Assembly (NCBI RefSeq): GCF_037392515.1
Contig: NC_090281.1
Coordinates: forward strand, 43,748,645 to 43,812,644
Direction: 5' to 3'
From: Haliotis asinina
Taxonomy: Eukaryota > Mollusca > Gastropoda > Lepetellida > Haliotidae
DNA length: 64,000 bases
Shown in pieces: positions 52,811-60,781 of the stretch. The notes below the pieces were generated by a model. That model saw only the letters and a list, made by a program, of their open reading frames with translations. It did no database searches and was not told where the DNA came from. The translations under genes were made by a program, and so were the position numbers. How positions within the stretch are numbered: the first letter of the stretch is position 1; every line of letters starts with the position of its first letter.

Positions 52811-55800
52811 ACGCGTATGTGTTTATACCATCAATAGCTATCCAACGTTTCGTGTCCATAGGCGACAGGGACGTCTTGTTTATAGTCAGTCCGTATATCT
52901 TATGTCCATCACTTCTAAGTGTGTTCATTTTATGTCTAAAGGTACGGGTCTTGAACAGGGCTTCCTTGAATCTGGCGTGTTTGATGTGTTGTTTCACCAC
53001 ATACTTCTTAACCCCCTTAGCCTTCCGGATCTCACTATTGTCGGCTTTCAGTATGGAGTACATCTTAGGTCTCAAACCTATGTACTCGGCTATGGGCGTG
53101 CCAGCACACTCGTCCTTCATCTTACCTAGGACCTTTTTATTTACCGTGCTGTGTAGGGTATGGGTCTTAGGGTAATCGCTGGTGTCGTATAAATCAAGGT
53201 GTTTTTTCATGTCCTCGTACACGTCCTCGGTTCGAATCTCCATCAGCAGGGAATCCGTGTCAGTGTACAGCACTTCACACCTGTCGCCGTACTGTTTCTT
53301 GAGCTCGTTGTAGTAAAAGTCGTACATCAGGTGTTTGGATAAATCGAGGATGCTCATCCCCACGTAAACAGGCCGGTTGAATTTTATGTGGCTTTTCTTC
53401 ATGTGTATGGCAACCAGGTTGTCTGTAAATATTTTATTACGGTTGAAAGCCGGACTGGCTATCAATTTCCTGAGCTTGTCTTCCTCACTAGATCTAACCA
53501 GCTTCACGGTCACGCGTTTCCTCAGGTTCTCCATAGTCTTACCAAACACCGAGTTGTTCATGAGCTTGTAGAGATTTTTCTCAAAATCACTGGTGGCTTT
53601 TTTTCGTAGGTCTGTGTTTATTCTGATGTAGGGCTCCATCCATGGGCTCTGGTCGAACATGAGCACCCTGTGTATTTTGGTCAGCCTCATACCCAACGAC
53701 AGGTACAGCTGTAGGTTGCGATAGTGAACGATGTACTTGGTCTTATTCATTAAGTTAGGCACGAGTTTTTCAACGTCTGTCACACGACCACCTGACAAGT
53801 TATGTTGGTACTCAGACATCCAGTCTGGGTTAACCCTCATACGTTCGGGTGCAAGGGGATAGCTGTTGTGCGATGTGTGTAATTCCTTGGGATACTCTAA
53901 GTCAACTTCGAGGATATACCCTTTGTTCGAATCTGGTGCAACCTCTATAACATCAACGTGGGGTACCCATTCGAATCCCCCTGTAGGTAGATACTGACTC
54001 ATGGCCCAGCCGTACAGGTTGTTTGCGTCGAGGTAGAGAATGTGATTGGTTGGTTTGTTAGGATCGTAACCTTTCACGTATTGATTATTTGCTTTCGCGT
54101 ATCGTTTGGATGCCATGGAAATACCACCTCGCAAGCCTTTCTCAATGAATAGGTGCATGTCGTAATCTGTGAGCAATTCCAAATTAACTCCGGTCTTTTT
54201 AAGCAAGGCGTCCCACGACAGACCTGGGCTGGTGTAATACCATGCGGGGTCGAGTTTATACTGCTTTAAACATGTCTGCCGAAACGTTTCAAACACGTCG
54301 GCTAACAGCAGTACATCTGTCCTCAAGTACAGGTCGTGATAATCACCCAGGTTCTTACAACCCAGTTTATTCCATACGTTAGTCGCGTGCGAGTAATCAT
54401 CTCGTGAGACGGACGCCTCATTCAGCTTGCTATAAAAGCAGTCAATAGGGGGTAGTCTGGTCTCGGTGAACTTGGCCCAACTATCCATGTACTCATAGGG
54501 GTACACACCCTTCCTCATAAGCAGGGGTCTAGTCTCGGCGTCTGTGTATCGATCGGTGATAGGGAAGGTATTGTTGGCCTTGACCAGACTGTCGAGTGAC
54601 GACAGGAGGAACTGAAACGAGTCAATGAACCTAAGTCCGTTTAAGCTGAAGGAGATGTATCTCTCCATGTTGTTGGGGATGCACGTTATATTACCATCGA
54701 TTTTCGCGATGGCCTGCATGATCAAGTGTGAGTCGTACCCTCTCAAGTTGTGAAAGACAACGGGGATGTTTATTGTCTTAGGGTTGATTTTAAGCTTGAG
54801 GTTGCACGCGTTGTGAGCGGCGCCTCTATACTTACCAGTTATGTGACAGTGATCTCTCACCGAATCACCGTTAAGTGGTGAGTCGCACACGTGACAGTTA
54901 GTGCTACTAGCGTGAGCTAGCCTGTCGGCTCGGGTCATACGCATGGGAGCGATTTTATACAATGCATTCCTAATAATTTTTTCTTCCTCCTGCAAACACT
55001 TTAGAAACTTTTCAGCCGCGTCAGGGCCCCTATACACTACCGGAGCTTTCGTTTCCCCGTCACAACGGACGACAATGTATCCAAACGAACAGGCCTTATG
55101 CTCTTGTGTCTTGTGGGTGAAGCTACCCCCACTAGGGGGTGTGGGGGAATCCCCACCCACAACTAAGGCTTCGAAGTCGGCGTATATAATATAAGGTACA
55201 GACATTTGGTTCTTGTGGTTACTGAATTTTAGGATATTTTCACCTTCCTTAGGCATGTCGACTCGTATGGCCGTCTGCCCCACACCTTGACAATCATCCC
55301 GGTGGGATTCTAATAAATCAGCTCGACTGAAACCGTGTAGGCATCGTTCACAGAAGTGGGTCTTTTCTCTGTGTGCCGATTGGTCGTGCAACAACCGGCT
55401 GAGATGTTTTATCCATGTGTAGTGATACTTTTCACCTCGCTGGATCATGAATATATTGATAACTTGACGATCCTTCACCGGGCTGACCCTGTGTACTATT
55501 GTTGTGTTGCCTTCGTGCCCAAAGACATTTATAGCCAGATTGTTCTGTTTTTCTACTTTAGTGATCTGGGATATGGGGGTGGGTTCATCTATACCATCCC
55601 AATTAAGCCCATCGTCTTGGGGATAGCTAGAAAGCCTATCTGAATTCTTGCCAGCTGGAAATAAGGCTGACCTGATAGCTAACCTCAGGCAATCGTTTCC
55701 TCTATTCTTAACGTTTACTATAGCATGTTTGTTCCTATAGTAGGGAGGCAAGGCTAGGTATGACCCGCCTCTGAACGGCACGTAGTTAGCTATGTCTAGA

Positions 55801-56492
55801 TAGACATTATCGATTTTATCTACAGCCCACCCGGACCCCAAGTGTGTGTAGCGTTCTAGGTATTCTCGTATCTGCTGAAAACTTGTATCGATTGATGCGT
55901 CAATGGTCTCTGCATGTGTGACGACCTCTTGTTGACCTCGGAAGTAAGGCTGAACATACTCAGTGGTACTCCCAACCTGCTTATCGAGCGACATTTTCAC
56001 TGTGATCTGAAACTTGATACTTCCTAGGTTATTTAGTTCCTGGTTGACCTTATCAGCTATCAGAGGCTTGATATCTATAATGTCTATGTTTCTATCAACG
56101 TGCATGCGCCAACCTCTCAAATAGTTGCCTACAGCGCGCTCAGTGCGCACGAACTGTAGGTCAATAGCTCTATTCTGTCGTAATAATTCTACAAGCTGTG
56201 GTTTTCTCATACGGGAATACCCGCCTAAACCCAAATCGTGTGCCTCGACTTTCAGTTGTTTTACAGTGGGAGGTTTTGCTACGGGGGCATGTGATAACAA
56301 TGCGGTTAACCCGGCTCTCCCCAGGTTTGAATAACCCGTGTATCCAAGCTGTTTTGCTTGAGCTTTTAATTGTTTTACCGTAGGAGGGGCTTCTAAACCT
56401 AGTAATCTCAACAATGCTGGCTTCCGCATTCTAGAATACCCGATCACACCTCTCTGTTTTGCGACCCGCTTGAGCTCGCGCACAGTAGACAT
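52791..56492 (-). CDS. POLB: Polinton DNA polymerase B with SAP-like repeats
   Basis: 1,233 residues. Family B polymerase of the protein-primed type, expected to copy the element. The exonuclease has DFE at 439-441, HNLRGYDSH near 581-589 and LYLRTD near 721-726. The polymerase has LDANNLYG at 821-828, KLMNNSVFGK at 976-985 and YTDTDSL at 1076-1082, so the catalytic aspartates are present. Three SAP/Rho-N-like repeats start at residues 3, 38 and 76, each with a TV-ELK or TVKQLK start and a GYS core. A module around 263-283 (GNDCLRLAIRSAL) and a C2HC-type finger (C381, C384, H397, C401) precede the exonuclease; a further Cys/His cluster (C533, C536, C549, C563) lies within it. A GC-rich motif gives the linker DSPTPPSGGS at about 448-457. 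Overlaps the integrase by 20 bp. Confidence 0.96.
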   Translation of the reverse strand: MSTVRELKRVAKQRGVIGYSRMRKPALLRLLGLEAPPTVKQLKAQAKQLGYTGYSNLGRAGLTALLSHAPVAKPPTVKQLKVEAHDLGLGGYSRMRKPQLVELLRQNRAIDLQFVRTERAVGNYLRGWRMHVDRNIDIIDIKPLIADKVNQELNNLGSIKFQITVKMSLDKQVGSTTEYVQPYFRGQQEVVTHAETIDASIDTSFQQIREYLERYTHLGSGWAVDKIDNVYLDIANYVPFRGGSYLALPPYYRNKHAIVNVKNRGNDCLRLAIRSALFPAGKNSDRLSSYPQDDGLNWDGIDEPTPISQITKVEKQNNLAINVFGHEGNTTIVHRVSPVKDRQVINIFMIQRGEKYHYTWIKHLSRLLHDQSAHREKTHFCERCLHGFSRADLLESHRDDCQGVGQTAIRVDMPKEGENILKFSNHKNQMSVPYIIYADFEALVVGGDSPTPPSGGSFTHKTQEHKACSFGYIVVRCDGETKAPVVYRGPDAAEKFLKCLQEEEKIIRNALYKIAPMRMTRADRLAHASSTNCHVCDSPLNGDSVRDHCHITGKYRGAAHNACNLKLKINPKTINIPVVFHNLRGYDSHLIMQAIAKIDGNITCIPNNMERYISFSLNGLRFIDSFQFLLSSLDSLVKANNTFPITDRYTDAETRPLLMRKGVYPYEYMDSWAKFTETRLPPIDCFYSKLNEASVSRDDYSHATNVWNKLGCKNLGDYHDLYLRTDVLLLADVFETFRQTCLKQYKLDPAWYYTSPGLSWDALLKKTGVNLELLTDYDMHLFIEKGLRGGISMASKRYAKANNQYVKGYDPNKPTNHILYLDANNLYGWAMSQYLPTGGFEWVPHVDVIEVAPDSNKGYILEVDLEYPKELHTSHNSYPLAPERMRVNPDWMSEYQHNLSGGRVTDVEKLVPNLMNKTKYIVHYRNLQLYLSLGMRLTKIHRVLMFDQSPWMEPYIRINTDLRKKATSDFEKNLYKLMNNSVFGKTMENLRKRVTVKLVRSSEEDKLRKLIASPAFNRNKIFTDNLVAIHMKKSHIKFNRPVYVGMSILDLSKHLMYDFYYNELKKQYGDRCEVLYTDTDSLLMEIRTEDVYEDMKKHLDLYDTSDYPKTHTLHSTVNKKVLGKMKDECAGTPIAEYIGLRPKMYSILKADNSEIRKAKGVKKYVVKQHIKHARFKEALFKTRTFRHKMNTLRSDGHKIYGLTINKTSLSPMDTKRWIAIDGINTYAYGHEKI

Positions 56493-56554
56493 CGTGTTTA
56501 CACCTAAGAGAACTAATGTCTAATTGCTTCACAGTAACCTTATTAAAAAATATT

Positions 56555-56878
56555 TCAATCCAGAAGAGGCCAAACTCGGGCAGCCGGGTCCAATTCTAGT
56601 AATTCTGTCAAATCGTCCCACGTACCTGGTAAAATATATAGTGTGGCTGTTTCAATCCAGCACTCGCCTTGGTTATAGTATTCACTTAGACTTGAAAAAC
56701 GTTCTATATGGTATTGAGTCGCGATATCCCGCTCCCATTCGAAGGGGTGAGTATACTTAAAACCCTCTTTAATCCATACCACGTCCAATATTATCTTAAA
56801 TCTGAAGCTTCCCCATAAAGCCAGTTCATATTTGAATATGTTTTTAACTAGAGATGCGATCACACTTTCCGCAGACAT
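56555..56878 (-). CDS. Small Polinton protein, unknown
   Basis: 107 residues with no recognised family. Aromatic-rich, with IKEGFKYTHPFEWERDIATQ in the middle and an acidic, leucine-rich end (TELLELDPAARVWPLLD). No membrane segment or cysteine cluster. Its ATG follows a CGTATAGCT stretch at short range, and it lies between the polymerase and a cysteine-rich ORF, in the same direction. Confidence 0.65.
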   Translation of the reverse strand: MSAESVIASLVKNIFKYELALWGSFRFKIILDVVWIKEGFKYTHPFEWERDIATQYHIERFSSLSEYYNQGECWIETATLYILPGTWDDLTELLELDPAARVWPLLD

Positions 56879-56934
56879 AGCTATACGTAGGTGTGTATAA
56901 TCTCTAATTGGTTCACAGTAAGGGGAGGTAACCC

Positions 56935-57195
56935 TTAAGTGGCTATCTTGAGCAGTCGCCTACGTTCTTTTATGTAGCCTTTTTTATTCTCGTAGATGAG
57001 TTGATGTCTGACTACGTTCGCTCCGTGAGCTTTACATAAACAGTAGTGCCCTTTAACCCCGATACCACACACAGAACACGTGTAGTTAGGACTTCCCATA
57101 TGGAAACAACAGAACCCCTGATTCCTACATTTCCTACCACAGGCCTCGGTCTTCCCCATAAGTATGTATTCGCATCGGTATGGAGCGGGTCTCAT
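56935..57195 (-). CDS. Cysteine-rich zinc-binding-like Polinton protein
   Basis: 86 residues with eleven cysteines and several histidines, arranged as CEYIL, CGRKCRNQGFCCFH, CSVCGIGVKGHYCLCKAHG. Two zinc-binding knots are likely, followed by a basic tail (KKGYIKERRRLLK). Role unknown; nucleic-acid or protein binding is plausible. The ATG lies a few bases after a TATATAAG block on the minus strand. Confidence 0.7.
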   Translation of the reverse strand: MRPAPYRCEYILMGKTEACGRKCRNQGFCCFHMGSPNYTCSVCGIGVKGHYCLCKAHGANVVRHQLIYENKKGYIKERRRLLKIAT

Positions 57196-57214
57196 GTTTA
57201 CTTATATAGGTATT

Positions 57215-57640
57215 TTAGTTTAATTGCTTCGCAACCAACGCAGTAGCTGCTATACCCAACACTATGAAGCCCAGTTCACGATTCATTTGTCCCTTGGATG
57301 GTGTGTAGTACTGAGCGAGTGTGGGTTTATTGAGCGGTTCCAATTGTTTACCAGTTAGTAGATAGTATTCTTTCATTGCTTCATCAACATCGTTGAATGT
57401 TTGAACGGCATGGTTTTCACGCGTGAGTTGTTCGTTAATAAAATCGATCCTCTGGAGGCGTTTTTTAGCGTACTCGGCCTGTGCTCTTTGTAATTTCTCA
57501 GTAGCGAGATCGTGTTGCTTCCTTTCTTCCTGTATTTCAGCCGCGTGATCATCTCGTAGTTTCGAGAAGAGGAAATTACTCCCGGAAAATGCCAGGGCAT
57601 TCACTAACGCCCCACCGACCATCATAGCTATCGTGGCCAT
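57215..57640 (-). CDS. Polinton membrane/coiled-coil protein
   Basis: 141 residues. A hydrophobic N-terminal segment (ATIAMMVGGALVNALAFSG), a charged helical middle from about 28 to 75 rich in Glu, Lys, Arg and Gln that suggests a coiled coil, and a second hydrophobic segment at the C terminus (FIVLGIAATALVAKQLN). No homologue recognised. Small membrane proteins are common among virion proteins of related viruses, so a virion or membrane role is possible but inferred. Confidence 0.7.
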   Translation of the reverse strand: MATIAMMVGGALVNALAFSGSNFLFSKLRDDHAAEIQEERKQHDLATEKLQRAQAEYAKKRLQRIDFINEQLTRENHAVQTFNDVDEAMKEYYLLTGKQLEPLNKPTLAQYYTPSKGQMNRELGFIVLGIAATALVAKQLN

Positions 57641-57648
57641 CCCTATAT

Positions 57649-57876
57649 TTATTTCATTATATTATCAGGTATTATTCCTTGTTTTACTAGGATGTCTTTT
57701 GTGGCCATCGCCATACCAAGGTTCATTATGAGCATACCCATATCCTGCAGGTTGAAATCTAGCTTGATAGTTGGTTGTTTAAGCACCATTTTAGTCAACC
57801 GAGCGTACCCTACTGCTAGACTGGCTACCACTGTGGCGTGGTATGCGTCGTTGACGAACGTTTTCCCCTCAGACAT
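57649..57876 (-). CDS. Small Polinton membrane protein
   Basis: 75 residues starting MSEGKTFVNDAYH. I chose this ATG over an upstream in-frame start at 57,981 because a TATA-like run (TTTTTATATATACATA) lies immediately before it and because the extension would overlap the next gene. Two weak hydrophobic stretches (ATVVASLAVGYARL and MGMLIMNLGMAMA). Function unknown. Confidence 0.6.
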   Translation of the reverse strand: MSEGKTFVNDAYHATVVASLAVGYARLTKMVLKQPTIKLDFNLQDMGMLIMNLGMAMATKDILVKQGIIPDNIMK

Positions 57877-57901
57877 TATGTATATATAAAAATATTTTAA
57901 A

Positions 57902-58210
57902 TTATAACATGATATGCGGGTCAATAGTGGGGCCTGCCGGCGGCGTGGGGGGTACCACCTCACGGTGAGGGTTTCCATCACGTGTATATAACCACGAGAT
58001 AGCCAAGGCAGCAGTTACACCTACAGCCAACAACAGTCGGGTTGGGTTGGTCACTTTATGTTGGTTACACCACCGTTTTTTACCGGCAGCTACTCTCTTA
58101 GGATTCTTCTGCCTGGTTACTGTTGGAGGTACCTCCACCGTCACTGGTTCCTGTGAAGGGGGTACCACCACTGGGGTCTCCTCCACTGGGGTTTCCTGTG
58201 CAGCATCCAT
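57902..58210 (-). CDS. Proline/threonine-rich Polinton membrane protein
   Basis: 102 residues. The N-terminal third is Pro/Val/Thr/Glu rich (PVEETPVVVPPSQEPV), then a basic patch (RQKNPKRVAAGKKRWCNQH) and one membrane segment (RLLLAVGVTAALAISWLY). The C terminus, VPPTPPAGPTIDP, is encoded by the GC-rich palindromic motif that recurs in other genes of this element. Its first part overlaps the end of the upstream gene by 113 bp in another frame. Confidence 0.65.
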   Translation of the reverse strand: MDAAQETPVEETPVVVPPSQEPVTVEVPPTVTRQKNPKRVAAGKKRWCNQHKVTNPTRLLLAVGVTAALAISWLYTRDGNPHREVVPPTPPAGPTIDPHIML

Positions 58211-58682
58211 CTATACTATTATTATTATTCTTTCTCTCAAATTGACAATGTTTTGCCGTGATAATCGCCGCCGTCACTGGAGCCAACAACATACCATATT
58301 TGTGGTACAGCCCGCAGCTGATAGAGCTCACGGCGTGTTCGATAAAAGGGTCTTTCTCGAGGTCCTCCCACAGGTAAAGTCGGCGCTCTGGTGGAATGGG
58401 AAGGAAGTGTGATACAATACCGGTGTATATCTGGGTCATAGCCGATCCTATTGTCTTTGTCATTTCTGCTCCGAGCCGGGACTCGTATCTAGCGTACAGC
58501 TTATCGATTTCTTCGGCTGACATTTTGTTAATTTTATCCGGAGTGTAGTCTCCAAAGTAATGTTTGGCTTTGCCGCCAACAGCCAACGCCACCAGTTTCT
58601 CTCGCTTGTCATCAGTGGGGCCTGCGGGCGGCGTGGGGGAACCCTCCAACGACAATTGTTCGAGCAATTCCTCACACTCCAT
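58098..58682 (-). CDS. Polinton protein of unknown function, Gly/Ser-rich tail
   Basis: 194 residues starting MECEELLEQLSLEG. This ATG is preferred over an upstream one at 58,790 because TTATATTATAAG sits directly before it. The motif-derived linker SPTPPAGPTDD follows. A charged helical middle (DKINKMSAEEIDKLYARYES) and a hydrophobic region (MLLAPVTAAIITAK) come next. The tail (GNPSGGDPSGGTPFTGTSDG) is flexible and Gly/Ser/Thr-rich, and overlaps the next gene. No recognised domain. Confidence 0.65.
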   Translation of the reverse strand: MECEELLEQLSLEGSPTPPAGPTDDKREKLVALAVGGKAKHYFGDYTPDKINKMSAEEIDKLYARYESRLGAEMTKTIGSAMTQIYTGIVSHFLPIPPERRLYLWEDLEKDPFIEHAVSSISCGLYHKYGMLLAPVTAAIITAKHCQFERKNNNNSIDGCCTGNPSGGDPSGGTPFTGTSDGGGTSNSNQAEES

Positions 58683-58798
58683 CTTATAATATAACAAGTA
58701 AGATTTAGTTTTAACTATATAATACCCGATGCAGACAAAACACAGAGAAATGAAGGTTAAGTTGCACACGACAAATACTTCAAATATCATAGCTATAT

Positions 58799-58872
58799 GC
58801 TTAGCTTTGCTTAGCTTTGCTTAGCTTTGCTTAGCTTTGCTTAGCTTTAGCTTAGCTTTGCTTAGCTTTAGC
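58799..58872. repeat. Ten-base repeat between Polinton genes
   Basis: About seven units of TTAGCTTTGC, some shortened, beginning just before and running into the ATPase stop codon. It could be a termination, spacing or binding site, or simple slippage; nothing decides between them. Confidence 0.9.
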
Positions 58873-59521
58873 ATACTATATATGCTACTGGTTGGTCGGT
58901 CTTTAGAACGAGCTTAGCGTGTTTAGTTTCAGCGAGCTGTTTCTTCACCCGTTCCCGTTCTAATTTACTCATCACATCGTTCTCTCTCAAACACTCCTCA
59001 AACGAATCCCTGTCCTTACAGTGAAATAAGGCCACCCATCGCGTCTGCTCCCTGAGGTCTTTCAACACCGAGTTGAACTTCTGCGTTAGCACCCAGACGC
59101 TGTGATTTGCATGACGGCCGGAGAAGGCCAGGTACGATAGCATGTCTCTCTTTTTTGTTATCTCGCGATTAGCGCTGCAGTCGTCCAGTATAAACAGCGT
59201 CGGTTCCCCTTTAAATTTCTCGTGAAGAGCTTTCAACCAGTCCTGCAGGCGTGTTCCAGGGTCGATTTTATGTACGTCCGGGTCAGTCATCACCCAAGGT
59301 CGCGCGTACGTTTTATTCATGCTCAGAGTAGGGCACATGATAACGATGTTATCGAACACATCCTTGTAGTAACCCTCCAACATATCCAACACGAAAACGG
59401 TCTTCCCACAGCCAGTCTGCCCGCATATGATAGCGCAGTGTGGGTCAGTGGGTAGTTGTGGGTACCCCTGGGGGGTGTGGGGGTCTCCCCCACTAGTAGA
59501 TGGCTTGCACAAATCTCCCAT
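58868..59521 (-). CDS. Genome-packaging ATPase, A32/FtsK-like
   Basis: 217 residues. ATPase of the FtsK/HerA-related A32 group, which pumps DNA into capsids in related viruses. Walker A is GQTGCGKT at 34-41, Walker B is TLFILDD at 108-114, and the downstream VWVLTQKFN at 142-150 fits the family's sensor motif. Length is typical of Polinton ATPases. The N-terminal linker STSGGDPHTPQGYP is encoded by a GC-rich motif like those in other genes here. The start overlaps the end of the capsid gene by 29 bp. Confidence 0.93.
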   Translation of the reverse strand: MGDLCKPSTSGGDPHTPQGYPQLPTDPHCAIICGQTGCGKTVFVLDMLEGYYKDVFDNIVIMCPTLSMNKTYARPWVMTDPDVHKIDPGTRLQDWLKALHEKFKGEPTLFILDDCSANREITKKRDMLSYLAFSGRHANHSVWVLTQKFNSVLKDLREQTRWVALFHCKDRDSFEECLRENDVMSKLERERVKKQLAETKHAKLVLKTDQPVAYIVC

Positions 59522-60749
59522 TGTCTATATTAAGTTGCGCGTCCATAATAACGTACAGATATAATTTCAACTTACCAGCGGTTTGAGCCTTCTTAGTAAT
59601 CTGGATAGTTATCCCTTCGCTACCGTTATCTATACGGCGCCCGCTACCGTGCAGTTTATCATCATCCGTGGATCGCATGTCCAACCATAGGGCGTACTTG
59701 GTGGTCAGGTATTCACCGATCTGCACGGAGCCGAGGTCCAGGTCCTTTGTTATGTAATCCCCCACTGGTAGCTTTTTTATCTCATCCCACTGCTGGTGTG
59801 GTCTCATGCCATGACTAAACAGCTGGTTGGGCACGCCCTCGATGGTCACTTCCACCTTTTCAATCTCGGGGTTGAAAAACTTCTCGCTGTCCCTCCGGAA
59901 TGGATCGTAATCCTCCACGGGGACGACCAGGATACCTTTCATCGATCGCGCCGGCACGTTCAGGTTGATATTCCACACAGTGTCGCTCTTATCTCGCACG
60001 ACTGATCTATGTCTCAGTACGCGATCGTACAGGATAGCCATCTTCCCAGAGTACTGGCTTCGAACCTGCCTGGCCAGCTCCGGGCTAGTGACCATGTCGA
60101 ACTCCAGAGAGATGTTGTCTATGGCATAACTGGCCTCATCACCGTTCGGCGTACGCACTACTTTGCTATAGTCGTTAAACGTGAGCTCGTATTCGAGCCT
60201 ATCACCCAGCGCGGCCTGGTAAAACGGCGCGTGTCCCGTGAGCAACTCGAAGTCGAGCGGCACGCAGAATCGATTCCCGTATGCTAGAGCGATAGCCTTT
60301 TCACCGTCCGATAGCTTGTCTTGCTGGTCTGTCGTGAAGACATACCCTATGCGCGCCCGGGTTGATTTGCTGATACCCTGGTACACATCATTGACTCGTT
60401 CTCTCTCGCTTTTCCAGAGATCCTTGTAGCAGTGAAACACGTCGCTGTCGTCGATGCTCAGTACCTCGTTACCGCTGATCTTGACGGTCGTTTTCTTGAT
60501 GATAGCTCGACCCACGTTCCGCACTAGCTCGCGTTTGTCGTTGTCGGAGGTCAACGTGATATTGAACGCCAGTCGAACAGTGCCTGGTACAATGAGGTCA
60601 TTCTCACCAAGGTTTGGAAATCTAACCAGCAGAGTTTGATTCTGGTCTATCTTGCTGGGATTGTTGGTGATAGTCACCGACTGTCGCACGGCTCTGGCAC
60701 CTAATGGCTCTCTCAATTTTCTGAAAGGATCTAATTTTCTACCGTACAT
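59493..60749 (-). CDS. Major capsid protein candidate (double jelly-roll)
   Basis: 418 residues. The N-terminal half has FPNLGENDLIVPGTVRLAF followed by ITLTSDN and LVRNVGRAIIKK, a pattern typical of Polinton major capsid proteins. Strand-rich, no membrane segment, no cysteine clusters. Position next to the ATPase is the usual one. The double jelly-roll fold is inferred from family resemblance. The ATG lies close behind a TTATATAA block and faces the divergently transcribed gene at 60,782. Confidence 0.85.
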   Translation of the reverse strand: MYGRKLDPFRKLREPLGARAVRQSVTITNNPSKIDQNQTLLVRFPNLGENDLIVPGTVRLAFNITLTSDNDKRELVRNVGRAIIKKTTVKISGNEVLSIDDSDVFHCYKDLWKSERERVNDVYQGISKSTRARIGYVFTTDQQDKLSDGEKAIALAYGNRFCVPLDFELLTGHAPFYQAALGDRLEYELTFNDYSKVVRTPNGDEASYAIDNISLEFDMVTSPELARQVRSQYSGKMAILYDRVLRHRSVVRDKSDTVWNINLNVPARSMKGILVVPVEDYDPFRRDSEKFFNPEIEKVEVTIEGVPNQLFSHGMRPHQQWDEIKKLPVGDYITKDLDLGSVQIGEYLTTKYALWLDMRSTDDDKLHGSGRRIDNGSEGITIQITKKAQTAGKLKLYLYVIMDAQLNIDNGRFVQAIY

Positions 60750-60781
60750 TGTTATATAAATGAAATATATTTTTAATACTA
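60750..60781. promoter_or_regulatory. Divergent AT-rich promoter between capsid gene and plus-strand gene
   Basis: Only 32 bp separate two opposite start codons. The gap contains TTATATAAATG and AATATATTTTTAATACT, so each gene has a TATA-like run within about 25 bases of its ATG. Confidence 0.55.

Noticed and set aside
57877..57981. N-terminal extension of the small membrane protein
   Set aside because: It overlaps the next gene's end and ignores the TATA-like run just before the ATG at 57,876.
58683..58790. Upstream start giving a hydrophobic leader
   Set aside because: The promoter-like TTATATTATAAG lies between it and the preferred ATG at 58,682, although a membrane leader cannot be fully excluded.
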